Assembly (NCBI GenBank): GCA_900472575.1
Contig: UCIV01000028.1
Location: 1 to 47,987, forward strand
Source of the DNA: Hyphomicrobiales bacterium
Lineage (GTDB): Bacteria > Pseudomonadota > Alphaproteobacteria > Rhizobiales > Rhizobiaceae
DNA: 47,987 bases
Reading direction: 5' to 3'
The position numbers were made by a program, and so were the translations under genes. The notes under the pieces are model-generated. The model was not told the DNA's origin, did not search any database, and saw only the letters and a program-made list of their open reading frames with translations. Positions 24,652 through 34,800 of the stretch are shown here, piece after piece (position 1 is the first letter of the stretch; each line of letters begins with the position of its first letter).

Positions 24652-25887
24652 ATGAGTTCCTTCCGCTTCATCCATGCCGCAGACCTGCATCTCGGCAGCC
24701 CTTTTCAGGGACTGGCCCTCAAGGATGCCGATCTCGCCGAGCTTTTTGTCGAGGCAAGCCGCAAGGCCTTTTCGGCGCTTGTCGATGAAGCGGTGGAGCG
24801 CAAGGTCGATTTCTTCATCGTTGCCGGCGACGTTTATGACGGCGACTGGAAGGACAACAAGATCGGCCTGTTTTTCAACCGCGAAGTGGCGCGGCTGGAC
24901 CGCGCCGGCATCCCGGTCTTCCTGCTCAAGGGCAATCACGACGCCGAAAGCGTCATTACCAGAACCATCACGCTGCCGAAGAATGTCAGCGAGTTCCCGA
25001 CAAGCAAGCCCGGCACGTTCCGGCTGGAGCATCTGAAGGTCGCGCTGCACGGGCAGGGCTTTGCCGAACGCTCGGCAAGCGAAAACCTTGCGCTCAATTA
25101 TCCGAGGCCTGAGGCCGGATGGTTCAATATCGGCGTGCTGCACACCTCGCTGACCGGCCGCGAGCCGCATGCCCCCTATGCGCCTTGCTCGGTGGAGGAT
25201 CTGCGCTCGCGCGGTTATGATTACTGGGCGCTCGGCCATGTCCATGATTTCGAGATCGTCTCGCAAGACCCGCTCGTGGTCTTTCCGGGCAACCTGCAGG
25301 GCCGCTCGATCCGCGAGACCGGAGCCAAGGGCGCCGTGTTGGTGACGGTCGAGGATGGCCGCATTGCCTATGAGCGCCTGATCACCGACAGCGCCCGCTT
25401 TGCTGAACTGACGATCGCAGTTGAAGCAGACGATACGCCTGCAGCCCTGCTGCGCCGCGTCGAGTATGCAATCGAGCCGATCGCCGATGCGATGGAAGGC
25501 CGGCCTCTGGCGCTGCGTGTCCGCATGGCCGGGAAGAGCCGCGTCCGCAACCAGCTCCTGTCGAAGGCCGAGGACTTTCGCGACGAGGTTCAGGCCGCCT
25601 GCCATCGCGGCCATGCCGATATCTGGCTCGAGAAGCTCGATCTGCGCATCGAACCCGACGATGGAGCGTCCGAGCGCAGTTCAGGCACGCTCGGCCTAGA
25701 CGGCCTTCTGACCATGGAAGGCTTCCCGCCGGAACTTCTGGAGGAGGCGTCCGCCCGCATAGCCGAAATCGCCGCCAGATTGCCGGGCGGCAGCGGGGCA
25801 GGGGATCTGCCGCTTGGCGATGATATCGATGTGCTTCTCGCCGAGGCGCGTGACCTTCTCGTCTCCCGTGCGGCGGAGGCCGGCTGA
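24652..25887 (+). CDS. SbcD/YhaO-like DNA repair exonuclease (metallophosphoesterase)
   Basis: A 411-residue nuclease subunit of the Mre11/SbcD superfamily. Metal-binding motifs appear in order: HAADLHLGS (residues 8-16), GDVYDG, GNHDAES, HTSLTG and GHVHDFE. The C-terminal third is the partner-binding and capping part. The next gene for a Walker-type ATPase with long coiled coils starts 2 nt after the stop, so the two make one complex that processes DNA ends, like YhaO/YhaN or SbcCD. The length is that of YhaO-type proteins. Confidence 0.9.
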   Translation: MSSFRFIHAADLHLGSPFQGLALKDADLAELFVEASRKAFSALVDEAVERKVDFFIVAGDVYDGDWKDNKIGLFFNREVARLDRAGIPVFLLKGNHDAESVITRTITLPKNVSEFPTSKPGTFRLEHLKVALHGQGFAERSASENLALNYPRPEAGWFNIGVLHTSLTGREPHAPYAPCSVEDLRSRGYDYWALGHVHDFEIVSQDPLVVFPGNLQGRSIRETGAKGAVLVTVEDGRIAYERLITDSARFAELTIAVEADDTPAALLRRVEYAIEPIADAMEGRPLALRVRMAGKSRVRNQLLSKAEDFRDEVQAACHRGHADIWLEKLDLRIEPDDGASERSSGTLGLDGLLTMEGFPPELLEEASARIAEIAARLPGGSGAGDLPLGDDIDVLLAEARDLLVSRAAEAG

Positions 25888-25889
25888 CC

Positions 25890-28800
25890 ATGCGTTTCGA
25901 TCGTCTAGATATCCTGCGCTATGGCGCGCTCACCGACCGCCAGCTCGTCTTTCGCCCTGACGCAAAGCTGCATATCGTCTATGGACCGAATGAAGCCGGA
26001 AAATCCTCCGCGCTTGATGCCATCTCCGACCTGTTGTTCGGTTTCCCCGAACGCTCCGCCTACAGCTTCCTTCATGATGTCGGGGCCTTGCGCATCGGAG
26101 CAAGGCTGACTGCGCGCGACGGTCAGGAACTCTCCTTCCGCCGACGCAAGGGGCGCAAGAACACGCTGCTCGGACATTCCGATGCGGAAGAGAGCCTGGC
26201 CGACGATGCGCTCTCGCCCTATCTCGGAAATCTCTCCCGCGATGTGTTCGAACGCGCCTTCGGCCTCAATTCGGATTCGCTGCGCGCCGGTGGCGAGACC
26301 ATGCTGAAAAGCGGCGGCGAGATCGGCAGCCTGCTGTTCTCCGCCGCTTCAGGCCTGACGGGCCTCTCCAGCCTGCGCAAGTCGCTGGAGGCCGATGCGG
26401 ATGCCATCTATTCCCAGCGCCGGTCGAAGGACCGCAGCTTTTATCAGGCTCTCGATGCCCATGATGCAGCCCGCAAGGCGGAGCGCGAAAACGAGCTGAA
26501 GGCCGGCGACTGGAAGGCGCTGCTTAAGGAAGAGGCCGAACTCGGCTCCGAGATACACACGCTCCTGCAGGGCCGTGAGGAGATCAAGCGTGCGCTCGAT
26601 CGCATGCGCCGGCAGATAGCCCTTGAGCCACTACTGCGCGAACTGGATCGCGAACGTGCGCTTCTGGCCCAGCACGAGGATCTGGCCAGCCTGCCGGATG
26701 GTTTCGAGACGAAGCTCGCAGCGACGCTCGAAGCTGGTCGGGAAAATGCCGAAGCGCTTGCCGCTTCAGAAAACGAGCTGACAAGGCTTCGCGAAGAGAT
26801 CGAAACCATCAAGGTGGATGACGCGCTGCTTTTGGCTGCGCCGGACATCCTGGCAGCCTATGGCCGCAGTGGCGTCTACCTCAAGGCAAGGGAGGACATT
26901 GCCCGCGTCCGTGCGGAAGTGGACGATTTCGATCAAAAACTGCTGCAGGCCTCGCGTCGCCTCGGTTTCAGGGAGTTTTCCGATCTTGAGCGAATGCAGC
27001 CAGCCGATGCCGATCTGGTCCGCCTTCGCCAGCTGGTGGAGGAGGGTGGTGAACTCGACCGCGAGATGCGGCAGCTTCGCAAGCGTATCGATGAGGAAGC
27101 CGATGCGCTGCGCAAGCTTGAAGCCGATGCGCCGGTTGCCCGCATCGTCGATCCCAAGCCGTTGAGCGACCAGCTTGCGGCCCTGCGCCCCGAGATCGAG
27201 GAACTGGCCAATCTCGAAACGCTGAAGATCCGCGCTGCCCGCGCCAGGAGCGATCTCGATGCGGCGTCGGCACGCCTCGATCCGCCGGTTCGCGATTTTA
27301 CCCTTCTTCTCTCCGTACCACTGCCGGACATTGAGACACTTGCTCATCACCGCCGCCTGATCGAGTCTGCACGACAGGAACATACGCAGGCATTGCAAAA
27401 GCTCTTAAGTCTGAAGAATGACGCGGATGAGCTTCAGGCCCAGCTTGCGCTTCTCGAAGGCGAGGGCAGGATCGTTTCGCGCGACACGATCGAGCTTGCA
27501 CGACAGGAACGCGATGGCCTCATCGAGGCTCTGGCCTCCACCCCTTCGGACGCGGCTTTGCAGGCGGCAAGGTCGTCTGTGCAGGACGCGGATCGGCTGG
27601 CCGATATGGCGCTTTCCGATGCCGAACGCGTTTCGCGTCATGCACAACTGACACTTCAACAGCGTAAAGTCGCCGATGCGATTGCCGCAGCCGAACGCGT
27701 GGCCAAAGAGGCAGCAATTGCCGCTTCCGATGCGGTGACCGAGTTCGAAGATCTCTTCCACGCTGTTCCGGTGACGCCCGGCGCGCCCGAGCGCATGATC
27801 GAATGGCGCCGCATGGTCGATGGATTGCTGGCGCTTTCCTCCGCCCTGAATGCCGCGGAAGACGACTACGAGATCCTGCGTTCACGGGAAGAGGCGTTGC
27901 GGCCGGCATTGGCCGCTTTGGCAGACGCCACAGGCGCATCCGTCGGTGTCCTGCCGCCACGTAGCCTTGCACGGGACATTTCGACTCGCCTGGAGGAAAT
28001 CAGCCGTCAGTGGAGCGAGGGACGCACCATCGAACGGATGCGCGATACGGCAAGCCAGACGCTCAAGCGACTGGAAGCCGACGAGACGGATCTGCGCAAA
28101 AAGGTCGATCTCTGGCGGTCAGGTTTCGCTGCCGCTGCCGCATCAGCCGGGCTTGCCGAAGATGCGACGATCGATATGGCCAATGCTGCGTTGGATATCT
28201 GGCGCACGCTGCCGGACCTTCTTTCCGAGAGACAGAACCGCAATCGGCGTGTGCGCGGCATGGCCCGCGACATGGAAGCCTTCGAGGGAGAGGTAGCCAC
28301 CCTGTCGGGCTCGCTTGCGCCGGATCTCTGCTCCATCCCGGCAGATGTTGCGGCTGGCATGCTGAATGATCGTGTGACGAAGGCGCGCGCTGCCGATAAC
28401 CAGCGCAAGACGCTGACGACTGCTCTGGAGCGCAACGAGCTTGCCCATGCCCGTTACATCACCGAGTCAGTCGGGCTGGATGCCCAACGGCAGAACTTGG
28501 CAGGTGCCGCTGGCGTTCCGCCGGATCAACTCGCCGCCGTTCTGGCGGACCTCGCGGAGCGAAGGAGACTGCTTGCCAGCGAAGAACTTTGCCGCAATCG
28601 CTTCATCGAGCAGGCCGATGGCCTCGATGAAGAGGCGGTGAGGGTAGCACTCGTCGACTTCGACAGGATATCCGCCGGTGTCGAAATCGAGAGGCTGGAG
28701 GCCGAGGACAGCAGGCAGGTCAATCGCCTTGCCGAACTACGCGCCGGCGAGGCGGACAACCTGCGGCGCAGGCAGGAGCTGGAAAAGGGCACCGGCGCCG

Positions 28801-29342
28801 AACGCGCCGTCTTCGAAAAACTGGCAGCCGAGCAGGAAGCCAAGGAGCTCGCCCGTCGCTGGGTGGTGCTGAAGCTCGCAGGGTCACTGCTTTCCCATTC
28901 GATGGAAACCTACCGCCAGCAGCAGGCCGATCCTGTCATGACACGCGCCGGTGAGGTGTTTTCCGATTTGACGGGCGGCCGGTTCGCTCGCCTCATTCAG
29001 GTCTATGATGATAACGATGAGCTGCAACTGGTTGTCGAGCGCAAGACCGGCGAGCAGGTGCCGCTTTCCGGATTGAGTGAGGGAACCGGCGATCAACTGT
29101 ATCTGGCGCTTCGTCTTGCGTTCCTTCAGGACTATTGCGCTCGCAATGAACCGGCGCCGCTCGTGCTGGATGACATCTTCCAGACATTCGATGACGAACG
29201 TACGGCAGCTGGCCTTCGGACGCTAGCAGAATCGAGTGGCGCGTTCCAGTCGATCCTATTCACCCACCAGACGAGTTTGATGGATACCGCGCGGCGTGAA
29301 CTGGGCGATGATGTTGATCTAGTTAGGCTGGATCGGGCGTGA
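25890..29342 (+). CDS. SbcC/YhaN-like AAA-family ATPase with coiled coils
   Basis: An 1,150-residue SMC/Rad50-type ATPase. Walker A YGPNEAGKSSALD is at residues about 31-43, and Walker B VLDDIFQTFDDERT is near residue 1,095. The ABC signature-like LSGLSEGTGDQLYLALRLAF precedes it. Between them lie about 800 residues of charged, Leu-rich heptads predicted to form two long coiled-coil arms. It is translationally coupled to the nuclease gene (2-nt gap). Role: DNA double-strand break or hairpin processing by analogy; a defence role cannot be excluded. The end overlaps the convergent gene at 29319 by 24 nt. Confidence 0.88.
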   Translation: MRFDRLDILRYGALTDRQLVFRPDAKLHIVYGPNEAGKSSALDAISDLLFGFPERSAYSFLHDVGALRIGARLTARDGQELSFRRRKGRKNTLLGHSDAEESLADDALSPYLGNLSRDVFERAFGLNSDSLRAGGETMLKSGGEIGSLLFSAASGLTGLSSLRKSLEADADAIYSQRRSKDRSFYQALDAHDAARKAERENELKAGDWKALLKEEAELGSEIHTLLQGREEIKRALDRMRRQIALEPLLRELDRERALLAQHEDLASLPDGFETKLAATLEAGRENAEALAASENELTRLREEIETIKVDDALLLAAPDILAAYGRSGVYLKAREDIARVRAEVDDFDQKLLQASRRLGFREFSDLERMQPADADLVRLRQLVEEGGELDREMRQLRKRIDEEADALRKLEADAPVARIVDPKPLSDQLAALRPEIEELANLETLKIRAARARSDLDAASARLDPPVRDFTLLLSVPLPDIETLAHHRRLIESARQEHTQALQKLLSLKNDADELQAQLALLEGEGRIVSRDTIELARQERDGLIEALASTPSDAALQAARSSVQDADRLADMALSDAERVSRHAQLTLQQRKVADAIAAAERVAKEAAIAASDAVTEFEDLFHAVPVTPGAPERMIEWRRMVDGLLALSSALNAAEDDYEILRSREEALRPALAALADATGASVGVLPPRSLARDISTRLEEISRQWSEGRTIERMRDTASQTLKRLEADETDLRKKVDLWRSGFAAAAASAGLAEDATIDMANAALDIWRTLPDLLSERQNRNRRVRGMARDMEAFEGEVATLSGSLAPDLCSIPADVAAGMLNDRVTKARAADNQRKTLTTALERNELAHARYITESVGLDAQRQNLAGAAGVPPDQLAAVLADLAERRRLLASEELCRNRFIEQADGLDEEAVRVALVDFDRISAGVEIERLEAEDSRQVNRLAELRAGEADNLRRRQELEKGTGAERAVFEKLAAEQEAKELARRWVVLKLAGSLLSHSMETYRQQQADPVMTRAGEVFSDLTGGRFARLIQVYDDNDELQLVVERKTGEQVPLSGLSEGTGDQLYLALRLAFLQDYCARNEPAPLVLDDIFQTFDDERTAAGLRTLAESSGAFQSILFTHQTSLMDTARRELGDDVDLVRLDRA

Positions 29343-30167
29343 CAAGGTCCGTTGCTGCAAAGGCAGGCATTCGATCGGAAAGCGCACGATCGAAGAGTGC
29401 ATCGACGCACCATTCGACGATACTGCCGATTGGCCACATGTCGAGGTCTCGGGCAACTGCGTGATCAAAAGGTTGAAACGTCGATCATCGTCTCTCTCAC
29501 GCTCGTAGCTGACACGGTAGCCGTCGAATCGCGACGAAAAGCTGAGACCCGTTCTGATCCGGTCATAGAGGTAATGTAGGTTTTCGGGCGCCATTTCGAG
29601 CCCGAAACGATCGATTGATCGGGCCACCAGCTTGAACATTTCATCGTCCTTTCCTGGGTCGAGTAGGCTGAGCTTGAGACGAAACGTGCGGAATGTGCTG
29701 GACGATGCTCCCTTGACCTGGATGAATAGCACCGAAGGCTCCGGCGTTGTGCCGCGTTGCGTCGAAAACAGGCATTCCCAATCACCTCCGGCTGCCTGGA
29801 AACTGGAGGCCAAGCCATCCTCACCCAGACGCTCGCATCGCTCGTGGGCTGTCCGATGCGGGAGTATACGCAGCCGGTCGCGCAGGCCGGCAACGGGCCG
29901 GATGAGTCGCGGCGGCGCATCGATGAGCAGCGTCGTGCGGCGCGCGCGCAAAGCAGGCGGCGGTGAAGCGGCAAAAGGCCGCGCGAGGTATTTGTCCATT
30001 CCAAGCCATGTCACCAGCCGTTGGTAGTTGCGTCCGTCATTGACGGAAAGAACGATACCAAACAGCAGCGCAAGGCCGACGGCCAGCAAGGTGCCGAATG
30101 CCTTTGCTGCTCGATGCCGTCTTCGAAGGCGCATCAGAGGCGTTAAGAGTTCCGCCTTGTCCGCCAA
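29319..30167 (-). CDS. Membrane-anchored protein of unknown function, paralog A
   Basis: A 282-residue protein with a basic N-terminus, one membrane segment at residues about 22-42 and a large periplasmic part. I recall similar rhizobial proteins under the label DUF6030 but cannot confirm it. It is homologous to the gene at 42447-43286: both share NDxRN after the membrane helix, a first Cys, then WEC 20-22 residues later, SxLF(I/L)Q(V/A)(K/R)G and RxNLI near the end. The two cysteines may form a disulfide. TTG 30167 has GGAG 8 nt upstream; ATG 30134 is an alternative. It lies next to the capsule-export gene, divergently oriented. Confidence 0.72.
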   Translation of the reverse strand: MADKAELLTPLMRLRRRHRAAKAFGTLLAVGLALLFGIVLSVNDGRNYQRLVTWLGMDKYLARPFAASPPPALRARRTTLLIDAPPRLIRPVAGLRDRLRILPHRTAHERCERLGEDGLASSFQAAGGDWECLFSTQRGTTPEPSVLFIQVKGASSSTFRTFRLKLSLLDPGKDDEMFKLVARSIDRFGLEMAPENLHYLYDRIRTGLSFSSRFDGYRVSYERERDDDRRFNLLITQLPETSTCGQSAVSSNGASMHSSIVRFPIECLPLQQRTLSRPIQPN

Positions 30168-30529
30168 GGAAATAGCTCCGTTTCAAGTCGATATGCCGAC
30201 AAGCTTTGGCATATTGGACAGGTTCGTGTCCAAGTATGATTCGCGACAATGGTGAACGGGAAGCGCCCTCCTCACATCAGTCACGCAAATTCGGAAGCGC
30301 CGTTAACCACATTAATTAGTAAGCATTTAAGTCAACTTTTTTAGTTTCGCTTTTGAATATCAGTTCGCTGGTGACTATGGCTTTAAAACCGCACCGGATT
30401 TTATTTTCCGGGAAGCCCGAGCCATGCAGCTTGTCGTTCGTCGTCCGGTGTGCTTTCAAGGACGTCAAATTCTGGATTGGGCGGAAGCAGTTCTGTGCCG
30501 CGTACGATCCTGACCTGGAGTATCGAGAT
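30168..30529. other. Divergent promoter region before rkpU
   Basis: AT-rich stretch at 30300-30355 between paralog A and rkpU, likely with promoters for both. No strong -35/-10 pair or gene is seen. An ATG at 30353 is in frame with rkpU, but translation from it would place the lipobox 75 residues inside the protein. Confidence 0.45.
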
Positions 30530-31708
30530 TTGGTTCGAGTGACTGCGATCGTGATTTGTGCCGCCTTGGCCGGATGTCAGGCGGTGCCTGGTGAAGGTCC
30601 TCTTGCCTCCGCGATCAACGAGGATGCCGGCCGTTCTCCGGCCGACATCGGGCGCGTTAACGCAGCGGTGTTCGATATCGTTGATGTCGACAATCACACT
30701 GCAAGACTGGTTTCGGATTATGTTTCGACGGCGTTGAAGCGCCGATTCGGTATCGGAGGAGGTCCGGGCAGGGCTGTCATCGGAATCGGTGACCAGTTGA
30801 AGGTCACTATCTTCGAAGCCGGTGCCGACGGACTGTTCTCGACCAGTGAGCAAAAGCAGACTCCAATTGAAATCGTTGTGCAGCCCGATGGCACAGCCGC
30901 GATACCATATGTGGGTACCGTGCGATTTGCCGGCCGCACTCTTGAAGAGGCGCGCCAGCAAATTCTGTCATCTCTGAAGAGCAAGGCTGTCGAACCCGAC
31001 GTCATCATTGCTATGGGAGACACACCATCCCGCTCGGTAACAGTCGCCGGCGCGGTAAATCGTTCGGCGCAGATTTCGCTTAATCTGAGCGGTGAGCAGA
31101 TCACCGACGTAATCGCCAAGGCGGGCGGCCCGACATCACAGCCATACGAATCCTACGTGACGCTCGTACGCGGCAAGCGAACCGGCACGGCGCTTCTGAA
31201 GTCGATTGTAGAGAACCCGTCAGAGAACATCTACGTTCAGCCCGGTGACCAGATTTTCGTTACCAAGGATCCTCGAACCTTTACGCTCCTCGGTGCCGTC
31301 AAAAGCAATTCTCGCATTGATTTCGGTGCGAACGATCTGAACCTTCTGGAAGCAGTAGCACTCGGCCGCGGCGGCAATGACGAAACTGTCAATGCAAAGG
31401 GCTTTTTCCTTTTCCGCTACGAGGATCCGGAAGTGGTCGTTGGTCTCCTGGGTAAGCGCCGTTTCGACGAACTCACCCGGAAGGGAATGCAGGCTGATAA
31501 GGAAGGACGTTATCCGATCGTCTACAGGTTTGATATGAGCCATCCGGACAGCATGCTTGTCGGCCAGACCTTCCCTGTCAAAAGCCGTGACGTGATTTAC
31601 GCATCACGGCATCCGGCCGTCGACCTGACGAAATTCCTTCGCGTTATTGGCGCGCCAGTGGGGATCGCCGTCCAGGGTGCCTCGATCTCAAATAATTTGA
31701 GTGATTGA
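30530..31708 (+). CDS. rkpU: Outer-membrane polysaccharide export lipoprotein (Wza/KpsD type)
   Basis: An OPX-family protein that forms the outer-membrane part of a capsule or exopolysaccharide exporter. TTG 30530 is chosen because GGAG lies 9 nt upstream and it gives a short lipoprotein signal (VRVTAIVICAALAGC) with lipobox LAGC; GTG 30539 is also possible, and ATG 30353 is less likely. After the lipobox come a polysaccharide-export domain (GIGDQLKVTIFEAG ... YVGTVRFAGRTLEEARQQI) and two SLBB-like domains (VTVAGAVNRSAQISL and FTLLGAVKSNSRIDF). In Sinorhizobium the rkp-1 region begins rkpU-rkpA-rkpG-rkpH, and the same order is present here. The product is about 392 residues from this start. 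Confidence 0.85.
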   Translation: MVRVTAIVICAALAGCQAVPGEGPLASAINEDAGRSPADIGRVNAAVFDIVDVDNHTARLVSDYVSTALKRRFGIGGGPGRAVIGIGDQLKVTIFEAGADGLFSTSEQKQTPIEIVVQPDGTAAIPYVGTVRFAGRTLEEARQQILSSLKSKAVEPDVIIAMGDTPSRSVTVAGAVNRSAQISLNLSGEQITDVIAKAGGPTSQPYESYVTLVRGKRTGTALLKSIVENPSENIYVQPGDQIFVTKDPRTFTLLGAVKSNSRIDFGANDLNLLEAVALGRGGNDETVNAKGFFLFRYEDPEVVVGLLGKRRFDELTRKGMQADKEGRYPIVYRFDMSHPDSMLVGQTFPVKSRDVIYASRHPAVDLTKFLRVIGAPVGIAVQGASISNNLSD

Positions 31709-31760
31709 CGGTGCGATCTGCCGCATCCGCACTGGATTTTTGATTGTGCTTAACTTTGTG

Positions 31761-31804
31761 TTGTCACCTAGAAGTAGTGGTTTGTTCTGCTTTTTTGGTG
31801 ACAA
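31761..31804. promoter_or_regulatory. Wide inverted repeat before rkpA
   Basis: TTGTCACC (31761-31768) and GGTGACAA (31797-31804) are a perfect 8-bp inverted repeat with 28 bp between, including CTTTTTT just before the right arm. It may be an operator or the stem of a leader structure upstream of rkpA. Confidence 0.45.
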
Positions 31805-31850
31805 GCGCGGGTAAGTATGTTGTTAAAGTCGGTGTCGGCTTAATCTGCAG

Positions 31851-31865
31851 TAGCTATTATAGCTA
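31851..31865. promoter_or_regulatory. Palindrome touching the rkpA start
   Basis: TAGCTATTATAGCTA is a perfect 15-bp palindrome; its last base is the A of ATG 31865. If the true start is ATG 31886 it would sit in the -10 region instead. Confidence 0.4.
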
Positions 31866-34800
31866 TGACTAACGTAAGAGTGACGATGACGATAGAAGTA
31901 ATTGGCCGAGCCTGCGTTGCGCCCGGTGCCAGCTCCATCGAAGAGTTGCAGCAAGTTCTCCGAACCGGTCGTTGCACCGTCACGCAAATCCCAGCTGATC
32001 GGTGGGAACTGGCTCGTTTCTGGCATCCTACTCAAGGGACACCCGGGAAGACCTACACCTTTGCAGCTGGTGTCATCGACGCGGTCTATGATTTCGATCC
32101 CGCTGTCTTTGGTCTTTCGCAGCGTGAGGCCATGCAGATGGATCCTCAGCAGCGCATCCTGCTGACGCTTGTTTGGAAGGCACTTGAGGATGCCAACCTG
32201 CCGGTAAGCACGCTCTCGAAGCAGAAGGTTGGGGTCTATATCGGAGCCTCAAGCCTCGACAGTGGTAACCTTTCGGCGGAAGATCCCGCTTCCGGCAGCC
32301 CGTATTTCATGACGGGCAATACGCTTTCGATTGTTTCCAACCGCATCTCTCACGTTTTTGGCTTGAACGGCCCAAGCATGACGATCGATACGGCCTGTTC
32401 CTCCTCGCTGGTCGCGTTGGACCAGGCGGCACGTGCGCTGGAACGTGGCGATATCGACACCGCAATTGTTGGCGGCGTTAACCTTCTCGTCCATCCGCTT
32501 TCCTTCGTCGGCTTCGCTCAGGCACGCATGTTGTCGCCGGAAGGCCTCTGCCGTGCTTACGACACCAACGGTCAAGGTTATGTACGTGCCGAAGGCGGCG
32601 CTGCCATCGTTCTTCGCCGCAGCGATATCGCGCGTCAGCAGCATGATCGCAGTTATGCCAGAATCCACGCGACCGGCGTCAATTCTTCCGGCCGCACCAA
32701 CGGCATCAGTCTTCCGTCGCGTGAGGCACAGGCCGACCTGCTCAATTCCATCTACAAGGGCCACGGCATCGATGTGAACCGCGTGGCCTTCATCGAAGGT
32801 CACGGAACCGGAACGCGGGTCGGCGATCCCGCCGAGGTCTGGGCAATCGGTAATGTCATCGGCCAGAAACGCCGCGCTCCGCTTCCGATAGGCTCGATCA
32901 AGTCGAATATCGGTCACACTGAGCCGGTTTCCGGTTTGTTTGGTCTGTTCAAGGCCATGCTGGCTCTGGAGAACGATTATCTTCCTGCGACGCTGCATAT
33001 TGAAACGGCGAATGAGGACATCGATTTCGATGCACTCAACGTAAGGGTCAACACATCCGCCATCAAACTGCTTCCGGCAAAGGAAGCGCGGCTCGTGGGG
33101 ATCAACTCCTTCGGTTTCGGTGGTACCAATGCACACGTCGTTATCGGTGATCCAGAGCCTGCAACACAGGCGGATTCGCCGGCCAAGGGCGACAATCTCC
33201 TGTTTTTGGCGAGCGCGCACAGCGCAGGTGCGCTCGAAAGCCTGTTAAAGGACTACCAGGAACGTCTTTCCGCCGCCACGCCCGAAAAAGCACGCCGCAT
33301 TATCGCCGCGACGACGACGAACCGTGATGCGTTGAAATATCGGTTTGCAGTCGATACTCGAGGTGAGCGCGGCGTTCTCGATGCGATAAAGACGCATCTT
33401 GCCGGCGATGCTTCCGATGGGGAACATGGCGAAGCTCCGTCCCTGCTTGGCAAAATAGCCTTCGTGTTTTCCGGAAACGGTGCGCAATGGGCCGGGATGG
33501 GTGTGGAAGCCTACCGCGCAAACCCTCATTTCCGCCAGTATTTCCAGTCTTTTAGCGCCTTGTTCGAATACCACCTCGGTGAAAAGCTGACGGACCTCAT
33601 CGTCGCGGACAATCTCGGGGTTCGTTTGGCTGATGCGACGATTGCGCAGCCGCTGCTGTTTGCCGTGCAGGCTTCGCTTTCGGACAGCCTCAGCGCCTAC
33701 GGTATCAGGCCCGATGTTGTGTTCGGTCACTCCGTCGGCGAGATTGCCGCGGCCTATGCGTCCAAGGCGTTGACGGCTGCCGAAGCCGTTGCGATCGTCG
33801 CCAAGCGTTCACACTCACAGCATCTGTTTGCCGGGCAAGGCAAGATGGCTGCGGCCGTAATGGGCGAAGAGGCGGCTGTGGCCTTCGCCAAGAATCACGG
33901 CTTGGACGGCATTCATGTGGCGGCGATAAATGCGCCGAATTCGGTTACGATTTCTGGTCCGGCCGCGGAAATTCAGGCCTTTCGGGATGCTGCTCGCAAG
34001 TCTCAGACTGTCGTTCATATTCTTGATATCAATTATCCGTTCCACCATCCGATCATCGACAGCGCCCGTGAAGGTTTCCTTTCGGAACTGCCGGCGATTG
34101 AGCCGCAGGCTGCCGGTTGCACATTCATTTCCACCGTTACAGGTGGAATATATGACGGCCGTGGCCTTGATGCCGAATACTGGTGGCACAATGTGCGTGA
34201 ACCGGTGCTCTTCCGCTCGGCGACAGAAGCTGCGCTCGATCTCGGCTGTAATCTGTTCATCGAGATTTCACCGCGCACGATCCTGTCAAACTACGTCTCG
34301 GAAATCGCCAAGAGCAGGGCTCAGCCCGCCACGGTAATCGGTTCGCTCCAGCGCGAAACGCTTGTCGAGGGTCGGGACCCGATCGCTCGCGCGTTCGCCC
34401 GCGCCATCGCCCACGGCGCGGTTCCTGCACAATCCAGACATTCGGGGAAACGCAGCCCCGTCATCGATCTGCCGCCGTTGCCATTCGAACCGACCGAGCT
34501 GAAAGTGCCGGCCACCACGGATGAGATCGACATGTTCGGTCGGGATTTCAAGAACAGCTACACGCTGCTCGGCTGGCGGAATGATCCGAACGGTTCGCAT
34601 TGGAAGAACCATGTCGACGCCTTGCTCTTCCCGGATCTGGCGGAGCATGTGGTCGATGGCCGCGCGATCCTTCCGGGAGCCGGGTTCCTGGAGATTGCGG
34701 TTACCGCTGCCCAAGCCCATTTCGGCACCGACGAGGTCGAGGTTTCCAATATGGAAATCGTTCGGCCATTGGAGCTACGCCCAGATCGGATGCTGGAGCT

